Shown here: piece after piece, positions 41,689 to 54,131 of the stretch
Layout: each line of letters begins with the position of its first letter
How positions within the stretch are numbered: position 1 is the first letter of the stretch
Assembly: GCF_036884655.1 (NCBI RefSeq)
Contig: NC_088355.1
Location: forward strand, 22,298,501-22,362,500
Origin: Musa acuminata AAA Group
Taxonomy: Eukaryota > Streptophyta > Magnoliopsida > Zingiberales > Musaceae
Length of the DNA stretch: 64,000 bases
Direction of reading: 5' to 3'
Notes under the pieces: generated by a model
Seen by the model: the letters and a program-made list of their open reading frames with translations, nothing else
Told to the model about the DNA's origin: nothing
The model's database searches: none
Position numbers and translations under genes: made by a program

Positions 41689-43201
41689 GGCCCCAACCCA
41701 ATTCAAATTTGGAGCTCAAAACGATCACATCCCGGAATTCCGGGATCAGGCGGTTGCACCTCTTGACTGGAGAGGTGGCACCGCCTGGCAGAGCTCGAAG
41801 ACTGAGCTCAGGCGATTGCACCTCTCTGCCAGAGCTCGAAGACTGAGCTCAGTGGTTGCATCGCCTGGCAGAGCTCGAAGTCTGAGCTCGGTGGTTGCAT
41901 CACCTGGCAGAGCTCGAAATTGAGCTCAGGCTGATGCACCTCTCTGCCAGAGGTGGTGGCACCTCTCTGCCAGAGGTGGTTGCACCTCTCTGCCAGAGCT
42001 CGAAGACCGAGCTCAGGCGATGCATCTCCTGTCCAAAGAGGTTGCACCTCTCTGCCAGAGCTCGAAGACCGAGCTCGGTGGTTGCACCTCTTGGCAGAGC
42101 TCGAAACTTGAGCTCTGGCGGTGCTACCTCTTGACAGAGGAGGTTGCACCGCCCAGTCTCGCTTGGAGACTGAGCCCTGGGCGGTTGCACCTCTTGGCTG
42201 GGGCGGTTGCACCGCCCAATCTCGCTGGGAGACATAGCCTGGGCGGTTGCACCTCTTGGCTGGGGCGGTTGCACCTCTTTTACTTGGTTTGGCTCCAAAC
42301 TTGGTCCAAACCAGTCCGAACTTGGGCCTAATTGGCCCCTACTTGGGTTATAGGATTAACACCTAATCCTAACCCTAATTAACGTGCTAACTATGAATTT
42401 TAAAGACATTTTCTAAGCTATTACAAAGTCCGCAAGTCAAGACTTCTTCTAGCGAGCTTCCGGCAAACTTCCGGCGGTCTTCCGATGAACTCTCGGAAAC
42501 CATTCTGCGGACTCCCGGCAAGCTCCTAGACTTCACGATTTGATCTTAGCGAGTTCCAACGAGCTTCGTCGGCAAGCTCCGATCTTTCTCGGCGAGCTCC
42601 GTGAACTTCCAACGAACCTTCCGGCGAGCTTCCGAAAAACCCTTCGGTAAGCTCCCAACTCATTCTCGGCTAGTTCCGGTAGCATTCCCGACGAACCTTC
42701 GGACTTCCGTCGAACTCTCGAACTCGCAACAAATCCTTCGCGCTTGACTCCGACACTTTGTTTCGATTTATGTCTTCATTGTTATCATAGTTAATCCTGC
42801 ACAACAAAACAAAACTTCAATCGAGACAATTAATCCTAAGCAATTAACCAAGTTGTCCGACATGTCATTGGTCCCTCGACGCTTCGTCCGATTCTACGGC
42901 GCATCGTCCTCTCGTGCAGCCTATTGCCCAATCGGCCAGTTGACTCCGCAACTCCGATATCCTTGGCACAATACCCGCTCTTCTTGGCCCGATGCCCGAG
43001 TCCATGGCCCGAAGCCTTCTATCGATACGCCGACCGATCCACCGGCCCGACGTCCAATCTTCTGACATGTTCCTTCGGCACAACATGATTTTCCTGCTTT
43101 AATTGTCTCATCTTGATCGAAGCATCCTGCGTCACTCAAAACGCAGATTAAATCATAAACATATATCAAGTAGTTTCATCATCAAAATACGAGATTCAAC
43201 A

Positions 43202-45954
43202 ATCTTCCCCTTTTTGATGATGACAACCACTTGATGACGGAGTTAAACTTAACTCCCGGAGGTTAAACAAACTCCCCCTATCAATATGCCATATTGATAG
43301 AACCTTGAATTCAAACTGAATTCAAGTCATTGCAATATTCATCATGAATACTTGCAACACGTCAACATGAACATATGCATAAACTTTATGCATCACATGT
43401 CATGTCATCAACATACTTTCATCAACATACTTCTCCCCCTTTGTCATCAACAAAAAGGAGAAGTATCACAATCAAGTGTTTGTGTGTGATATTGGTTCAA
43501 CTCTTTGCATGAAAATCATAATATCAAGTTTTATCATCATGCAATCTTGGAGCTAGAAGATTTAGCAAGTGTTACATCATGCTTAGAACATTCATGCTAT
43601 CAAGTTTTAGATATTCAAGTTTTATAACATATAAGATAGCACTTTTGGTAATGTTCAAGATAGCAAGTTCTATATCATGCAAGCTAGCAAATTAGAGATG
43701 TTCAAGAAGGCAACTCTTGCTTCTTGAAAATTTTGCTCACTTTGCTAGATGCGCAAGTTAGCATTTTTGCCTCTTGAGATAGGCAAGATAGCACATTTGT
43801 TTCTTTTGAGATAGCAACTTTTTGCTTCTCTTTAGACCAACAAGCTAGCAATTTTTATGATATACAAGTTTCACAATATATAAGCTAGCAAAGATTTCGA
43901 AAGCAAATGCAAGATAAATTTCTTGTGTAAGCTCATGATTCTTGCTTCCTATTGCAATGTGGAAATTGCAAGTTTTGCTTCTTGAGATATTCAAGATAGT
44001 GGTGTTCAAGAAGACAATTTTTCTTCTTGAAATAAGCAAGTTAGCAATCTTTGCTTCTTAAAATAGGTAAGCTAGCAATCAAGTTTTTGCATCTTCTTGA
44101 CTTGTACAAGCTAGCTATCTCCCCCTTTGTCATTGTAAAAATGAAAGAGAGAATACAGTTTTGTAGTTCTCTTTTCCTTTTAGAACGATTTCAAAATCAT
44201 GACAAATGATGGATAATCAAGTTATGAATGTCAAGACAATTTTTCATCATGAATATTTTATCATTGCATGCATCATTATCATAACTTGAAGTATTACATG
44301 CATGATATCATAACACCATTCATAATTACATTAATATTTCAATATAACAATTTCTTCTCAAAATGTGTAACTTGGCACTCATAGCATTTTAAATCATGAT
44401 TTACATCATATGCAATACATCACATCATAATTAGAAAGCACAAGTATTGCATGCATAATTGTACATCATAAATGTTTCATATCATGATGGTATCAATTTT
44501 GTCAAATTATATCCTACCATGCATGATCAAAACTTCTCCCCATTTTATCATTGAAAACAAGAAGAAAGTAGGGGGGTAGAGCATAAAAGTGTTAAATATT
44601 TCAATCATTTCAAGGCATTTATATCATAGATCAAGTCATGATTCGTAATTCATCATAAAGCAGATTAGTTTTCAATCATCACATAAGGCATTTAAGGAAT
44701 TTTTGAAACATAGAAGAATGATTAAATTAAGCATACAATGTTTCAATCCAATTCAAGTCATGAATATCAATGCTTTCATATTGTGAGTATCAATTCATGA
44801 ATACCACAAGATATTATTTGTGACTTCAATTTTGCAAGATCAAGATTATGATTTAGATAAAACTTATTAAAATCAAATTATTAATTTGAAATTCATAATC
44901 TAGTCATTAAAATTAATTTCGAGATTCACAAAATATCATGAAATCATTAATCTCGATCAGATGGGAAAAGCATTTTTTAAGAGATTCTTTTTCACCTAAG
45001 CATGCCTTAGTCTTTATATGCCAAATTAAGATTAGCATTAAAGTTCAAGACATAAGGCAAAGAAATCTTGTATTATGAAATATATGATATCAAGGCTCAT
45101 GATTCATTCGAAAAGATATAGTACAAAGAGCAACTTGAAACATTCTTATCAAGATCACATTTTAAAATATTCCAAGTTTCAAGATATCAATATGACACTT
45201 CATTGAATTGCATTTCATTTGAAGAACTCCTTTTTGATAAATGTAGGGAGCATAATGAACGATCTTGATTCATAAAGAGCTTCATGTTATCAAGATCATG
45301 ATTTTAATAATTATTCTCTTTAGCAAAGAATCACAAAAGCACTTTATTTTTGCATAAGAAATCACATTGTGTTATGATTTATAAATTCTTTTTCTGCACA
45401 CGAATCATAGGAGATATGAATGTGAAACAAATCTTTGCAAGCAAAAACACTATCATTCATATTTCAAGATGGAGTTTATAAGCATGAATCATTTCATCAA
45501 ATCCATTTTAGAAAAATATTTTTCATAAGTGTATGAGAAAATCCGATTGTTAGGATACCAATTGTTAACTGAATCCGAAAATGAAATTAACACTTTCATA
45601 TATTCAAACATGATTTTTGCTATAGATCTTGAAATTAAGTCAAGAAGATCAAACAAGCTCATGATCATGGATAACTTAAAATCACATGCATAAAATTGTT
45701 AATAACCATTTCATATTACATCTTTATGCATTACTTTAAATCAAACGTGATTTCATTCAACAATGTTAATCAAACATGATACACATTATTACTTCTTAAC
45801 CATGATCAAAATCATTTTGTTTGTTTATCATAAAATATGCAATATTATTTTCGAAATTATCAGCATGATCATAATTTTTGTATTTTTATTTTTAAACATG
45901 TAATTTTCAAGAAAATTAGTTCTAAACTAAAAAAGAAAATATATCATGAAAGCA
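43202..45954 (-). other. SIRE-C internal noncoding spacer
   Basis: Where pol should be there are 2.75 kb of AT-rich DNA. It has the polypurine tract (complement of 43203-43215), a purine block at 43432-43464, GCTAGC-type repeats to about 44120 and then ATCATGAT-rich sequence. No frame over 65 codons is worth calling. Confidence 0.75.
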
Positions 45955-46866
45955 TCAAGTAATTTCAAAATAAACCAAAGGCATTTTAATTACCTCAATG
46001 TCGTAAGCTAGTAAGGCGTAGTTTGCCGCCTCGCTTTTGTTGACTTTCTCGTCTTCAGATGAGCTCGATTCATCCCAATTTTTGTTCTTCTTCTTGCGTT
46101 TAAAGCAAGTAGTTCCATTCTTTTTGCTTTTTAATTTTCGTTTCATTTGTAGTTTAAGTTCACCATCACTTGAGCTTATGCTCGAGTGGTCTTCAAATGT
46201 TCTATGTCCCAAATCCTTCCTGTTCTTTGGAAGGTGGTTCTCAAGTTCTTCACGTGCATTGCACGTCATTTCATATGTGATCAATGAACCAATTAGTTCT
46301 TCAAGTGGAAAATGGTTCAAGTTTTTCGATTCTTGAATAGCAGTTACTTTTGAATCCCAAGTTTTAGAAAGTGAGCGCAAAACTTTGTTAACGAGTTCAA
46401 AATCCGAAAAGCTTTTACCAAGTGATTTTAAACCATTGACGACATCCGTAAAACGGGTGTACATGTCAACAACGGTTTCGCTTGGTTTCATATGAAAAAG
46501 CTCGAAATCAAGCAGTAAAATATTAACTTTCGAGTCTTTGACTCTACTAGTTCCCTCGTGCGTGATTTCAAGAGTGCGCCAAATATCGAAAGCCGTTTCA
46601 CACGTAGAAATCCGATTGAACTCATTTTTGTCCAATGCGCAAAATAAGGCATTCATAGCTTTTGCATTTAAAGAAAAATTCTTCTTCTCCAAAACCGACC
46701 ATTCGTTCATCGGTTTGGAGGGAAGTTGAAAACCGTTTTCAATGATATTCCATAAATCCAGATTTAGAGAAATTAAGAAAACTCTCATTCGAGTTTTCCA
46801 ATAAGTGTAGTCCAATCCGTTAAAGAACGGTGGACGAAAGACCGAACAGCCCTCTTGAAAAGTCAT
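45955..46866 (-). CDS. gag: Short SIRE Gag lacking the zinc knuckle
   Basis: 303 residues, uninterrupted, from MTFQEGCSVFRPPFF, 37 bases downstream of the PBS in element sense. The UBN2-type capsid region is complete (DYTYWKTRMRVF, MNALFCALDKNEFNR, ITHEGTSRVKDSK, LEELIGSLITYEMTC). After the Ser-rich segment, the place of the CCHC knuckle has only KKNGTTCFKRKKKNKN: one Cys is left and a basic stretch replaces it. The frame then stops at LVYFEIT, about 220 residues earlier than in SIRE-I. It could assemble with full Gag but RNA binding would rest on the basic stretch. A decayed relative at 51504-52464 ends in the same YFEIT. Confidence 0.85.
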   Translation of the reverse strand: MTFQEGCSVFRPPFFNGLDYTYWKTRMRVFLISLNLDLWNIIENGFQLPSKPMNEWSVLEKKNFSLNAKAMNALFCALDKNEFNRISTCETAFDIWRTLEITHEGTSRVKDSKVNILLLDFELFHMKPSETVVDMYTRFTDVVNGLKSLGKSFSDFELVNKVLRSLSKTWDSKVTAIQESKNLNHFPLEELIGSLITYEMTCNAREELENHLPKNRKDLGHRTFEDHSSISSSDGELKLQMKRKLKSKKNGTTCFKRKKKNKNWDESSSSEDEKVNKSEAANYALLAYDIEVIKMPLVYFEIT

Positions 46867-46902
46867 TTCTCTCGGGTGTAAATCCGAAATGAGAAATACC
46901 CC

Positions 46903-46914
46903 GCTCTGATACCA
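46903..46914 (-). promoter_or_regulatory. Primer binding site, SIRE-C
   Basis: GCTCTGATACCA on the + strand, intact, two bases from the LTR. Confidence 0.94.
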
Positions 46915-47043
46915 ATTGTTAGGATCGAGAGCACTAAGAGGGGGGGGGGTGAATTAGTGCAGCGGAAATCTTACAGCAATTTAAAAGCTAAAGCTGCGTT
47001 CGTCCGATAAAAAATGATTTCGATATAAAAGCAGAATCACAGT

Positions 47044-47405
47044 GCAGTTTGCGTCTAAGCGCAGTTTTGCGTCTAAGCGCAGTTTGCGTCTAAACACAGT
47101 TTGCGTCTAAGCACAGTTTGCGTCTAAGCACAGTTTGCGTCTAAGCGCAGTTTGCGTCTAAACTCAGTTTTACGTCCAAACGCAGTTTTACGTCAAAACG
47201 CAGATTTACGTCTAAACGCAGTTTTACGTCTAAACGCAGTTTTACGTCTAAACGTAGTTTTACGTCTAAACGCAGTTTTGCGTCTAAACGCAGTTTTACG
47301 TCTAAACGCAGTTTTACGTCTAAACGCAGTTTTGCGTCTAAACGCAGTTTTACGTCTAAACGTAATTTTACGTCTAAATGTAGTTTTGCGTCTAAAAGCA
47401 GTTTT
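47044..47405 (-). repeat. 17/18-bp array, SIRE-C 5' LTR, expanded
   Basis: Two additional copies of GTCTAAGCACAGTTTGC at about 47105-47140 relative to the 3' LTR array. Confidence 0.9.
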
Positions 47406-47938
47406 GAACCTTGAAAAGCGTTTTACGTAGAAAGCAATTTGCAGTTATAAATGGAATCCGAATGTAAGCGTAAACTGCAGTGTGAAGATCGTACGAAAAC
47501 ACGATTTACGTTTGAATGCAGATTCTGAAAGATCAGAGCTTAGAAACTCATTCGTAAAGGCGCAGAGGGCAGTAGCAATGTAGGAGGTTTGCAGTAATGA
47601 TAAAGTGCTCAAGGTAAAAGCAAACCAGAGATTTAGAGTGGTTCGGTCAGTCTTGACCTACTCCACTTTTGGCTTCCTCCTCCGACGAGGTCACCGACGT
47701 CAACTAGCTGCCTTCCTTCAATGGGCGAAGGCTAACTGCCCTTTTACAGTTTCTCTCCTTTTGACAGGCTTAGGAGACAACCTTTACAGATCCTTTCTCT
47801 CCTCTCTTTACAACTCAAGACTTAAAGAACAGAAGGAGGAGAACTTTAGGACTTTACACAAATTTGAGCTCTTAGAATCACTGAAAAGATCAAGAATTCG
47901 GTGTGGATCTGTATCCTTTCAGTGTTGAATGGGTGGGG

Positions 47939-47946
47939 TATTTATA
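47939..47946 (-). promoter_or_regulatory. TATA box, SIRE-C 5' LTR
   Basis: TATTTATA on the + strand; likely core promoter of the youngest SIRE here. Confidence 0.72.
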
Positions 47947-49459
47947 GGCCCCAACCCAATTCAAATTTGGAGCTCAAAACGATCACATCCCGGAATTCCG
48001 GGATCAGGCGGTTGCACCTCTTGACTGGAGAGGTGGCACCGCCTGGCAGAGCTCGAAGACTGAGCTCAGGCGATTGCACCTCTCTGCCAGAGCTCGAAGA
48101 CTGAGCTCAGTGGTTGCATCGCCTGGCAGAGCTCGAAGTCTGAGCTCGGTGGTTGCATCACCTGGCAGAGCTCGAAACTGAGCTCAAGCTGATGCACCTC
48201 TCTGCCAGAGGTGGTTGCACCTCTCTGCCAGAGGTGGTTGCACCTCTCTACCAGAGCTCGAAGACCGAGCTCAGGCGATGCATCTCCTGTCCAAAGAGGT
48301 TGCACCTCTCTGCCAGAGCTCGAAGACCGAGCTCGGTGGTTGCACCTCTTGGCAGAGCTCGAAACTTGAGCTCTGGCGGTGCTACCTCTTGACAGAGGAG
48401 GTTGCACCGCCCAGTCTCGCTTGGAGACTGAGCCCTGGGCGGTTGCACCTCTTGGCTGGGGCGGTTGCACCGCCCAATCTCGCTGGGAGACATAGCCTGG
48501 GCGGTTGCACCTCTTGGCTGGGGCGGTTGCACCTCTTTTACTTGGTTTGGCTCCAAACTTGGTCCAAACCAGTCCGAACTTGGGCCTAATTGGCCCCTAC
48601 TTGGGTTATAGGATTAACACCTAATCCTAACCCTAATTAACGTGCTAACTATGAATTTTAAAGACATTTTCTAAGCTATTACAAAGTCCGCAAGTCAAGA
48701 CTTCTTCTAGCGAGCTTCCGGCAAACTTCCGGCGGTCTTCCGATGAACTCTCGGAAACCATTCTGCGGACTCCCGGCAAGCTCCTAGACTTCACGATTTG
48801 ATCTTAGCGAGTTCCAACGAGCTTCGTCGGCAAGCTCCGATCTTTCTCGGCGAGCTCCGTGAACTTCCAACGAACCTTCCGACGAGCTTCCGAAAAACCC
48901 TTCGGCAAGCTCCCAACTCATTCTCGGCTAGTTCCGGTAGCATTCCCGACGAACCTTCGGACTTCCGTCGAACTCTCGAACTCGCAACAAATCCTTCGCG
49001 CTTGACTCCGACACTTTGTTTCGCTTTATGTCTTCATTGTTATCATAGTTAATCCTGCACAACAAAACAAAACTTCAATCAAGACAATTAATCCTAAGCA
49101 ATTAACCAAGTTGTCCGACATGTCATTGGTCCCTCGACGCTTCGTCCGATTCTTCGGCGCATCGTCCTCTCGTGCAGCCTATTGCCCAATCGGCCAGTTG
49201 ACTCCGCAACTCCGATATCCTTGGCACAATACCCGCTCTTCTTGGCCCGATGCCCGAGTCCACGGCCCGAAGCCTTCTGTCGATACGCCGACCGATCCAC
49301 CGGCCCGACGTCCAATCTTCTGACATGTTCCTTCGGCACAACATGATTTTCCTGCTTTAATTGTCTCATCTTGATCGAAGCATCCTGCGTCACTCAAAAC
49401 GCAGATTAAATCATAAACATATATCAAGTAGTTTCATCATCAAAATACGAGATTCAACA

Positions 49460-49464
49460 CATAC
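49460..49464. repeat. TSD of SIRE-C, right
   Basis: CATAC, followed by AAGCTAGC of the SIRE-B spacer. Confidence 0.92.
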
Positions 49465-51503
49465 AAGCTAGCAAAAATTTCGAAAGCAAATACAAGATAG
49501 CTTTCTTGTGTAAGCTTATGATTCTTGCTTCCTATTGCAATATGCAAGTTGCAAGTTTTGCCTCTTGAGATAGGCAAGATAGCACTTGTGCAATTTTTGT
49601 TTGGCAAGCTTGTGATGTTCAAGATAACAAGCTCTTTCTTCTCTTTTGAGAAGTGTCATTTTTGCTTTCTTTGCAAAGTGCAAGCTAGCAAAATGCTAAA
49701 CTAGCAAGAGATAATGTTTTACATGAGGCAAGCAAATAATTTGGTAAGTGTTACATTTGCATCTTCTCTTTAGAGGAGTGTAATTTTTGCTTTCATCTTG
49801 AATTGTGTTAGCTAGCTAGTTTGCCTCTTTTCATGATGTCCACGCTAGAAATTCTTGCTCCCCCTTTGTCATTGTAAAAAAGAAGGGAAGACCCTTTTTT
49901 CAATTTTCAGATTATGATAAAGGTAAGTATCAATTTTATTTGTGCATCATTATATATTCAAATTAAAACATACACAATTTCAAAAACCTTATTTTTCATG
50001 CACGAACCGAAAAATAAATCAATCATCATTAATGGGTATATCATACATGATACTCAAACATTAAAATTTTTAAGCATTTATCAACATGTTGATCATGATA
50101 CCAAACATTCATCATTAAAGCATTCATGATACATATCATATGTAATACATCATGTACATCATTGTCATAAGTATTGCATGCATCATTTCAAATTCATGAA
50201 TATCATCATTGCATGCATCATGCCAAATCATAAAATATACAATCATCATTAATGCATGATTCCTAATCATCATTTATTTTACAACATGATGGTACCAAAT
50301 TTGTCAAATTACATTCTACCATACATGATCGAAACTTCTTATTTGTATACATCAAAACAAATTAATGAATATTTCATGTATTCTTATCATCACATAAGGA
50401 ATATCAAGAAGAATTATTAGGTGATGAGATAAACATTTCATGAATACAAGGAATTGCATAAAAATCATATCATGAAAGATTAGAACATGTGAATACCAAA
50501 AGACATGATTTCTTTTTGAAAAACCTACTCCATAATTAATCAAAAGAAAATCTTAGGAGATCGATTAATGAAAAAATCTTGATTCATAATAAATCTTAAT
50601 TTGTAAATATCACGGAACCAAGATCATGATTTTGGATAAAACTCATTCAAATTTAAATCACCAAAAATCATTTTTATGGTTCACAAAATTGGTAACATAA
50701 GTAGATTCATGATTTCATTGATAATATATTTTTCCTTTTTCTTAAGTATTTCATTTTAAGTGATTGATTTCATGTTAGCATGCTTTTTCATTTATGTTAA
50801 ACATATATCAATGTTTAGGATCGAAAAATGAATTTAATCATAAAACCATCAAGATCAATAGATTCTCAAAAGTGAATTATTATGATCAAGAAAATCCGAA
50901 AATAAAATTTAACACTTTCATGCATTCGGATAAGATTTTGCTATAGATTTTCAAGTTCAATCATGAAGATAAAACATGCTCATGATCATAAAAATTTTTT
51001 TATCCAAAACACATAATTTCCAACATATTATTAAGGCATGTAATAGTGTAAAATCATCATGGCAATTAAGTGATTTGAACATTGAATCAAGAAAATCCGA
51101 AAAATAATCTTCATAAGTTCATGCATTCGGGCACATTTTTGCCATAGTTTTTCAAATACACTCATGAAAATATCACAAGCTTATCATCATGTATAGCTTA
51201 AAATCTCATGCATAAAATTGTTAATCAAAATATTTAATATTACATCATTATACATTTCTTCAAATCAAACATGAATTTTTTTAATCAAAATCGAGAAATA
51301 ACAATGGAAATCAACGTAATACACATTATTACTTCTTAACCATGATTTCATATTTTCAATCAAAATCATTTTATTTGTTTATCATAAAATATGCAATATT
51401 ATCATTTTCGAAATTACTTAGCATGATCATAATTTTTTTTTAAAACATGTAATTTTTAAGAAAATTAATTCTAAACTAAAAAAGAAAATACATCATGAAA
51501 GCA
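49465..51503 (-). other. SIRE-B spacer, second part
   Basis: AT-rich noncoding continuation of 40013-40691, with the block CTCCCCCTTTGTCATTG at 49858 and ATCATGAT-type repeats. No gene seen. Confidence 0.72.
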
Positions 51504-52464
51504 TCAAGTAATTTCAAAATAAATTAGGGGGATTTCGATTTCCTCATCATTGAAAGCGGTTAAGGCGTAGTTTGCCATCTCGCCTTTCTTGATTTTCTCC
51601 TCGTCTTCGGAGGAGCTCGATTCATCCAACTTTGTGTTCTTCTTCTTTGGACTCTTCCTTCGTTCAAGTTTATTGTTTATTTTAAATTTTTGTTTAATAA
51701 ACTTATTAAGATTTAGTGTTCGAAGTTCAAGTTCATCATTGTCCTCATCACTTGAGTCATCGCTCAAGTGGTATTCATTTGTCCGGAGTTCCAAATCCTT
51801 CCTATTCTTTGGAAGGTGATTTTGTTCATCATGTTCATCATATGCATTGTGCACCATTTCATATGTCATCAACGAACCAATTAGTTCTTCAAGTGGTAAG
51901 TTGTTTAGGTTTTTAGCTTCTTGTATTGCAGTTACTTTTGAATCCCACTTCTTAGAAAGAGAACGCAAAATCTTGTTTACGAGTTTAAAATCCGAAAAAC
52001 ATTTTCCAAGAGCTCTTAAACTATTGAGGACATCCATGAAATGGGTGTACATGTTGCCTATAGTCTCGCTTGTTTGCATTCGAAAAAGCTCAAAATCATG
52101 CAGTAAAATGTTAACTTTCGAGTATTTGACTCTACTAGTTCCCTCGTGCGTGATTTCAAGTGTTCGCCAAATGTCAAAAGTCGTTTCGCATGTAGAAATC
52201 CGATTGAACTCATTTTTATCCAAAGCGCAAAATAAGGCATTCATAGCCTTTGCGTTTAAAGAAAAATACTTCTTCTCCAAATCCGACTATTCGTTCATCG
52301 TTTTTTAGGGAACTTGAAAAAATTTTTCAATGATATTCCATAAATCCAAATTCATAGAAATCAAGAAAACTCTCATTCGAATTTTCCAATAAGTGTAGTC
52401 CAATCCGTTAAACAACGGTGGACGAACAACCGAATAAGCCCTCTTGAAAGCCTTGAAGAGCCAT
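51504..52464 (-). pseudogene. gag: SIRE-B gag, decayed, knuckle-less
   Basis: The start MALQGFQEG at 52464 is followed by a frameshift near 52405 and a TAG (MNE-stop, where the SIRE-C gag has Trp) near 52290. Then 258 residues are open from 52280 (MEKKYFSLNAKAMNALFCAL) to the end. The zinc knuckle is missing: LNLNKFIKQKFKINN runs through KSPKKKNTKLDE to the acidic segment. The C-terminus IPLIYFEIT matches SIRE-C, so this short Gag form is shared by more than one element. Confidence 0.83.
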
Positions 52465-52500
52465 TTCTATCGGGTGTAAATCCGAAATGAGAAATACTGG

Positions 52501-52512
52501 GCGCTGATACCA
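52501..52512 (-). promoter_or_regulatory. Altered primer binding site, SIRE-B
   Basis: GCGCTGATACCA on the + strand; one substitution against GCTCTGATACCA. Confidence 0.8.
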
Positions 52513-52514
52513 AT

Positions 52515-54131
52515 TGTTAGGATCAAGAGCACTAAGAGAGGGAGGGGGGGGGGGGGGGGGGGTGAATTAGTGCAGTAGAAAACTTTCGACGATTAAAATC
52601 ATGTTCGTACAATAAGAGCGATTTCGGTAGAAAATCTGATTCTTAAATCACTTTAACTTGTAACCAAGCAAGATGCAGTTAAAGCAAAGATATAAAGGCA
52701 GTTTGCAGTTATGATAGAAATTAGAACGTAAACGCAAACTAAAATAGGATGTTCGTACGATAAAAACGATTTACGTCTAAACGCCGATTCGGAAAATGCA
52801 GAGCTTGAAACACGATCGTATATGCGTAGAAGGCAATAAGCTTTTGAAGAGGTTTGCAGTAAAGATAAGATGCTCAAAGTAAATGCAAACCGAGATTTAG
52901 AGTGGTTCGGTCAATCTTGACCTACTCCACTTTTGGCTTCCTCCACCAACGAGGTCACTGACGTAAACTAGAGGCTTTCCTTCAATAGGCGAAGGCCAAC
53001 CACCCTTTTACAGTTTCACTCCTTTTGACGGGCTTAGGAGACAACCCTTAAAGAATTTTCTTTCCTCTCTTAACATATTAGAACATGGAAGAAAAGAGCA
53101 AGAAGAACTTTCAACTAATAAAACACTTTTGAGCTCTAAAAATCATAAAGTAAAATCAGAATTTCGGTGGTTTCTGGGTGCCCTTTCAGTGCTGAAAGGG
53201 TGGGGTATTTATAGGCCCCAACCCAGTTTGAATTTGGAACTCAAAACTGTCAATTCCTAGAATTCCAGGATCTGGCGGTTGCACAACCTGAGTGAGGCGG
53301 TTGCACTGCCTGGCAGAGCTCGAAGATTGAGCCTCTAGGCGGTGCCACCTCCTGTCAGGGGTGGTTGCACCTCCTGCCAGAGCTCGAAGACCGAGCTCAA
53401 GCGGTGCCACCACCTGTCAGGGGCGGTTGCACCGCCTAGTCTTGCTCGGAGAGGCGGTTGCACCGCCCAGTCCTACTCGGAGACTGAGCCCAGGCGATGC
53501 CACCGCCTGGCTTGGGCGATTCAACCGCCTAGCAGAAATCATAGTCCGAATGGGTTGATCCATTCAGCCCAATTTGGGTTTTTCAAGGGCCCAATTGCCC
53601 CAAGATTAAGTTAATGGGATCACCTCCCTTTTCCAACTTAATCATTGTGCTAACTATGATATTTCCTAAGACATTTACTGCAACTTGCTCCAGTGCGTCA
53701 ATCGCTTTTTCCAGCGAGCTTCCGGCGAACTTCCGTCGATTATCCGATGAACCCTCGGTGATGCTCCTGTGGACATCCGGCAAACTCCTGGACTTGCGAT
53801 GATCCACTTGGCGAGTTTCGACGAGCTTCTTTGGCAAGCTCATGGACTTCTCGGATTTGTTCCCGTAGAACCTCCGACGACTGTCCGAACTTCCATCGAA
53901 CTCTCGAACTCCCAACGTGATCATTGTCTTGATTTCGGCGCAACTCCTACTGCATGTCTTTCTTCCATCGTAGTTAATCCTGCACACTTCAAACAAAACT
54001 TCGATCGAGATAATTAATCCTAAGTAATTAACCAAGTTGTCCGGCATGTCATTCGTCCCTCGACGCTTCGTCCGATTCTTCGGCGCATCTTCCTCTCCTG
54101 CAGCCTATTGCCCAATCGGCCAGTTGACTCC
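52515..54131 (-). repeat. SIRE-B 5' LTR, truncated
   Basis: Starts TGTTAGGATCAAGAGC with a 19-G run at 52544-52562. TATAAATA is the complement of 53206-53213 and the nearest array repeat starts at 53274, again 60 bp away. The LTR stops within the block CAGTTGACTCC that continues CGCAACTCCGATATCC in other copies; the following sequence is SIRE-A gag. Confidence 0.86.

Larger units (their letters stand above)
40692..43201 (-). repeat. SIRE-C 3' LTR
   Basis: Carries the 17/18-bp leader array (40820-41147), TATAAATA (complement of 41681-41688), an 18-bp palindrome at 41729-41746 and the inverted-repeat array at 41749-42280. The nearest repeat starts at 41749, 60 bp from TATA. The G tract is 11. 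Confidence 0.93.
40692..49459 (-). mobile_element. SIRE-C: complete, pol-less SIRE
   Basis: An 8768-bp element with both LTRs, a perfect five-base TSD, an intact PBS and polypurine tract, an open short gag and a 2.75-kb noncoding spacer. No pol and no env-like ORF. The LTRs (2510 and 2543 bp) are almost identical; the length difference is two extra 17-bp units minus one G. It is the youngest insertion by nesting and, by eye, by LTR similarity. Confidence 0.92.
46917..49459 (-). repeat. SIRE-C 5' LTR
   Basis: Same layout as its partner, with TATAAATA (complement of 47939-47946), an 18-bp palindrome at 47987-48004, and the nearest array repeat from 48007, 60 bp from TATA. The G tract is ten. 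The leader array (47044-47405) has two extra 17-bp units. Confidence 0.93.
38161..54131 (-). mobile_element. SIRE-B, nested in SIRE-A
   Basis: 3' LTR (38161-40012), spacer (40013-40691 and 49460-51503, split by SIRE-C), gag remnant, altered PBS and a 5' LTR truncated at 54131. No pol. The left LTR terminus reads TCTTAGG instead of TGTTAGG. The right LTR passes directly into SIRE-A gag, so a deletion took its last part. Confidence 0.82.
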
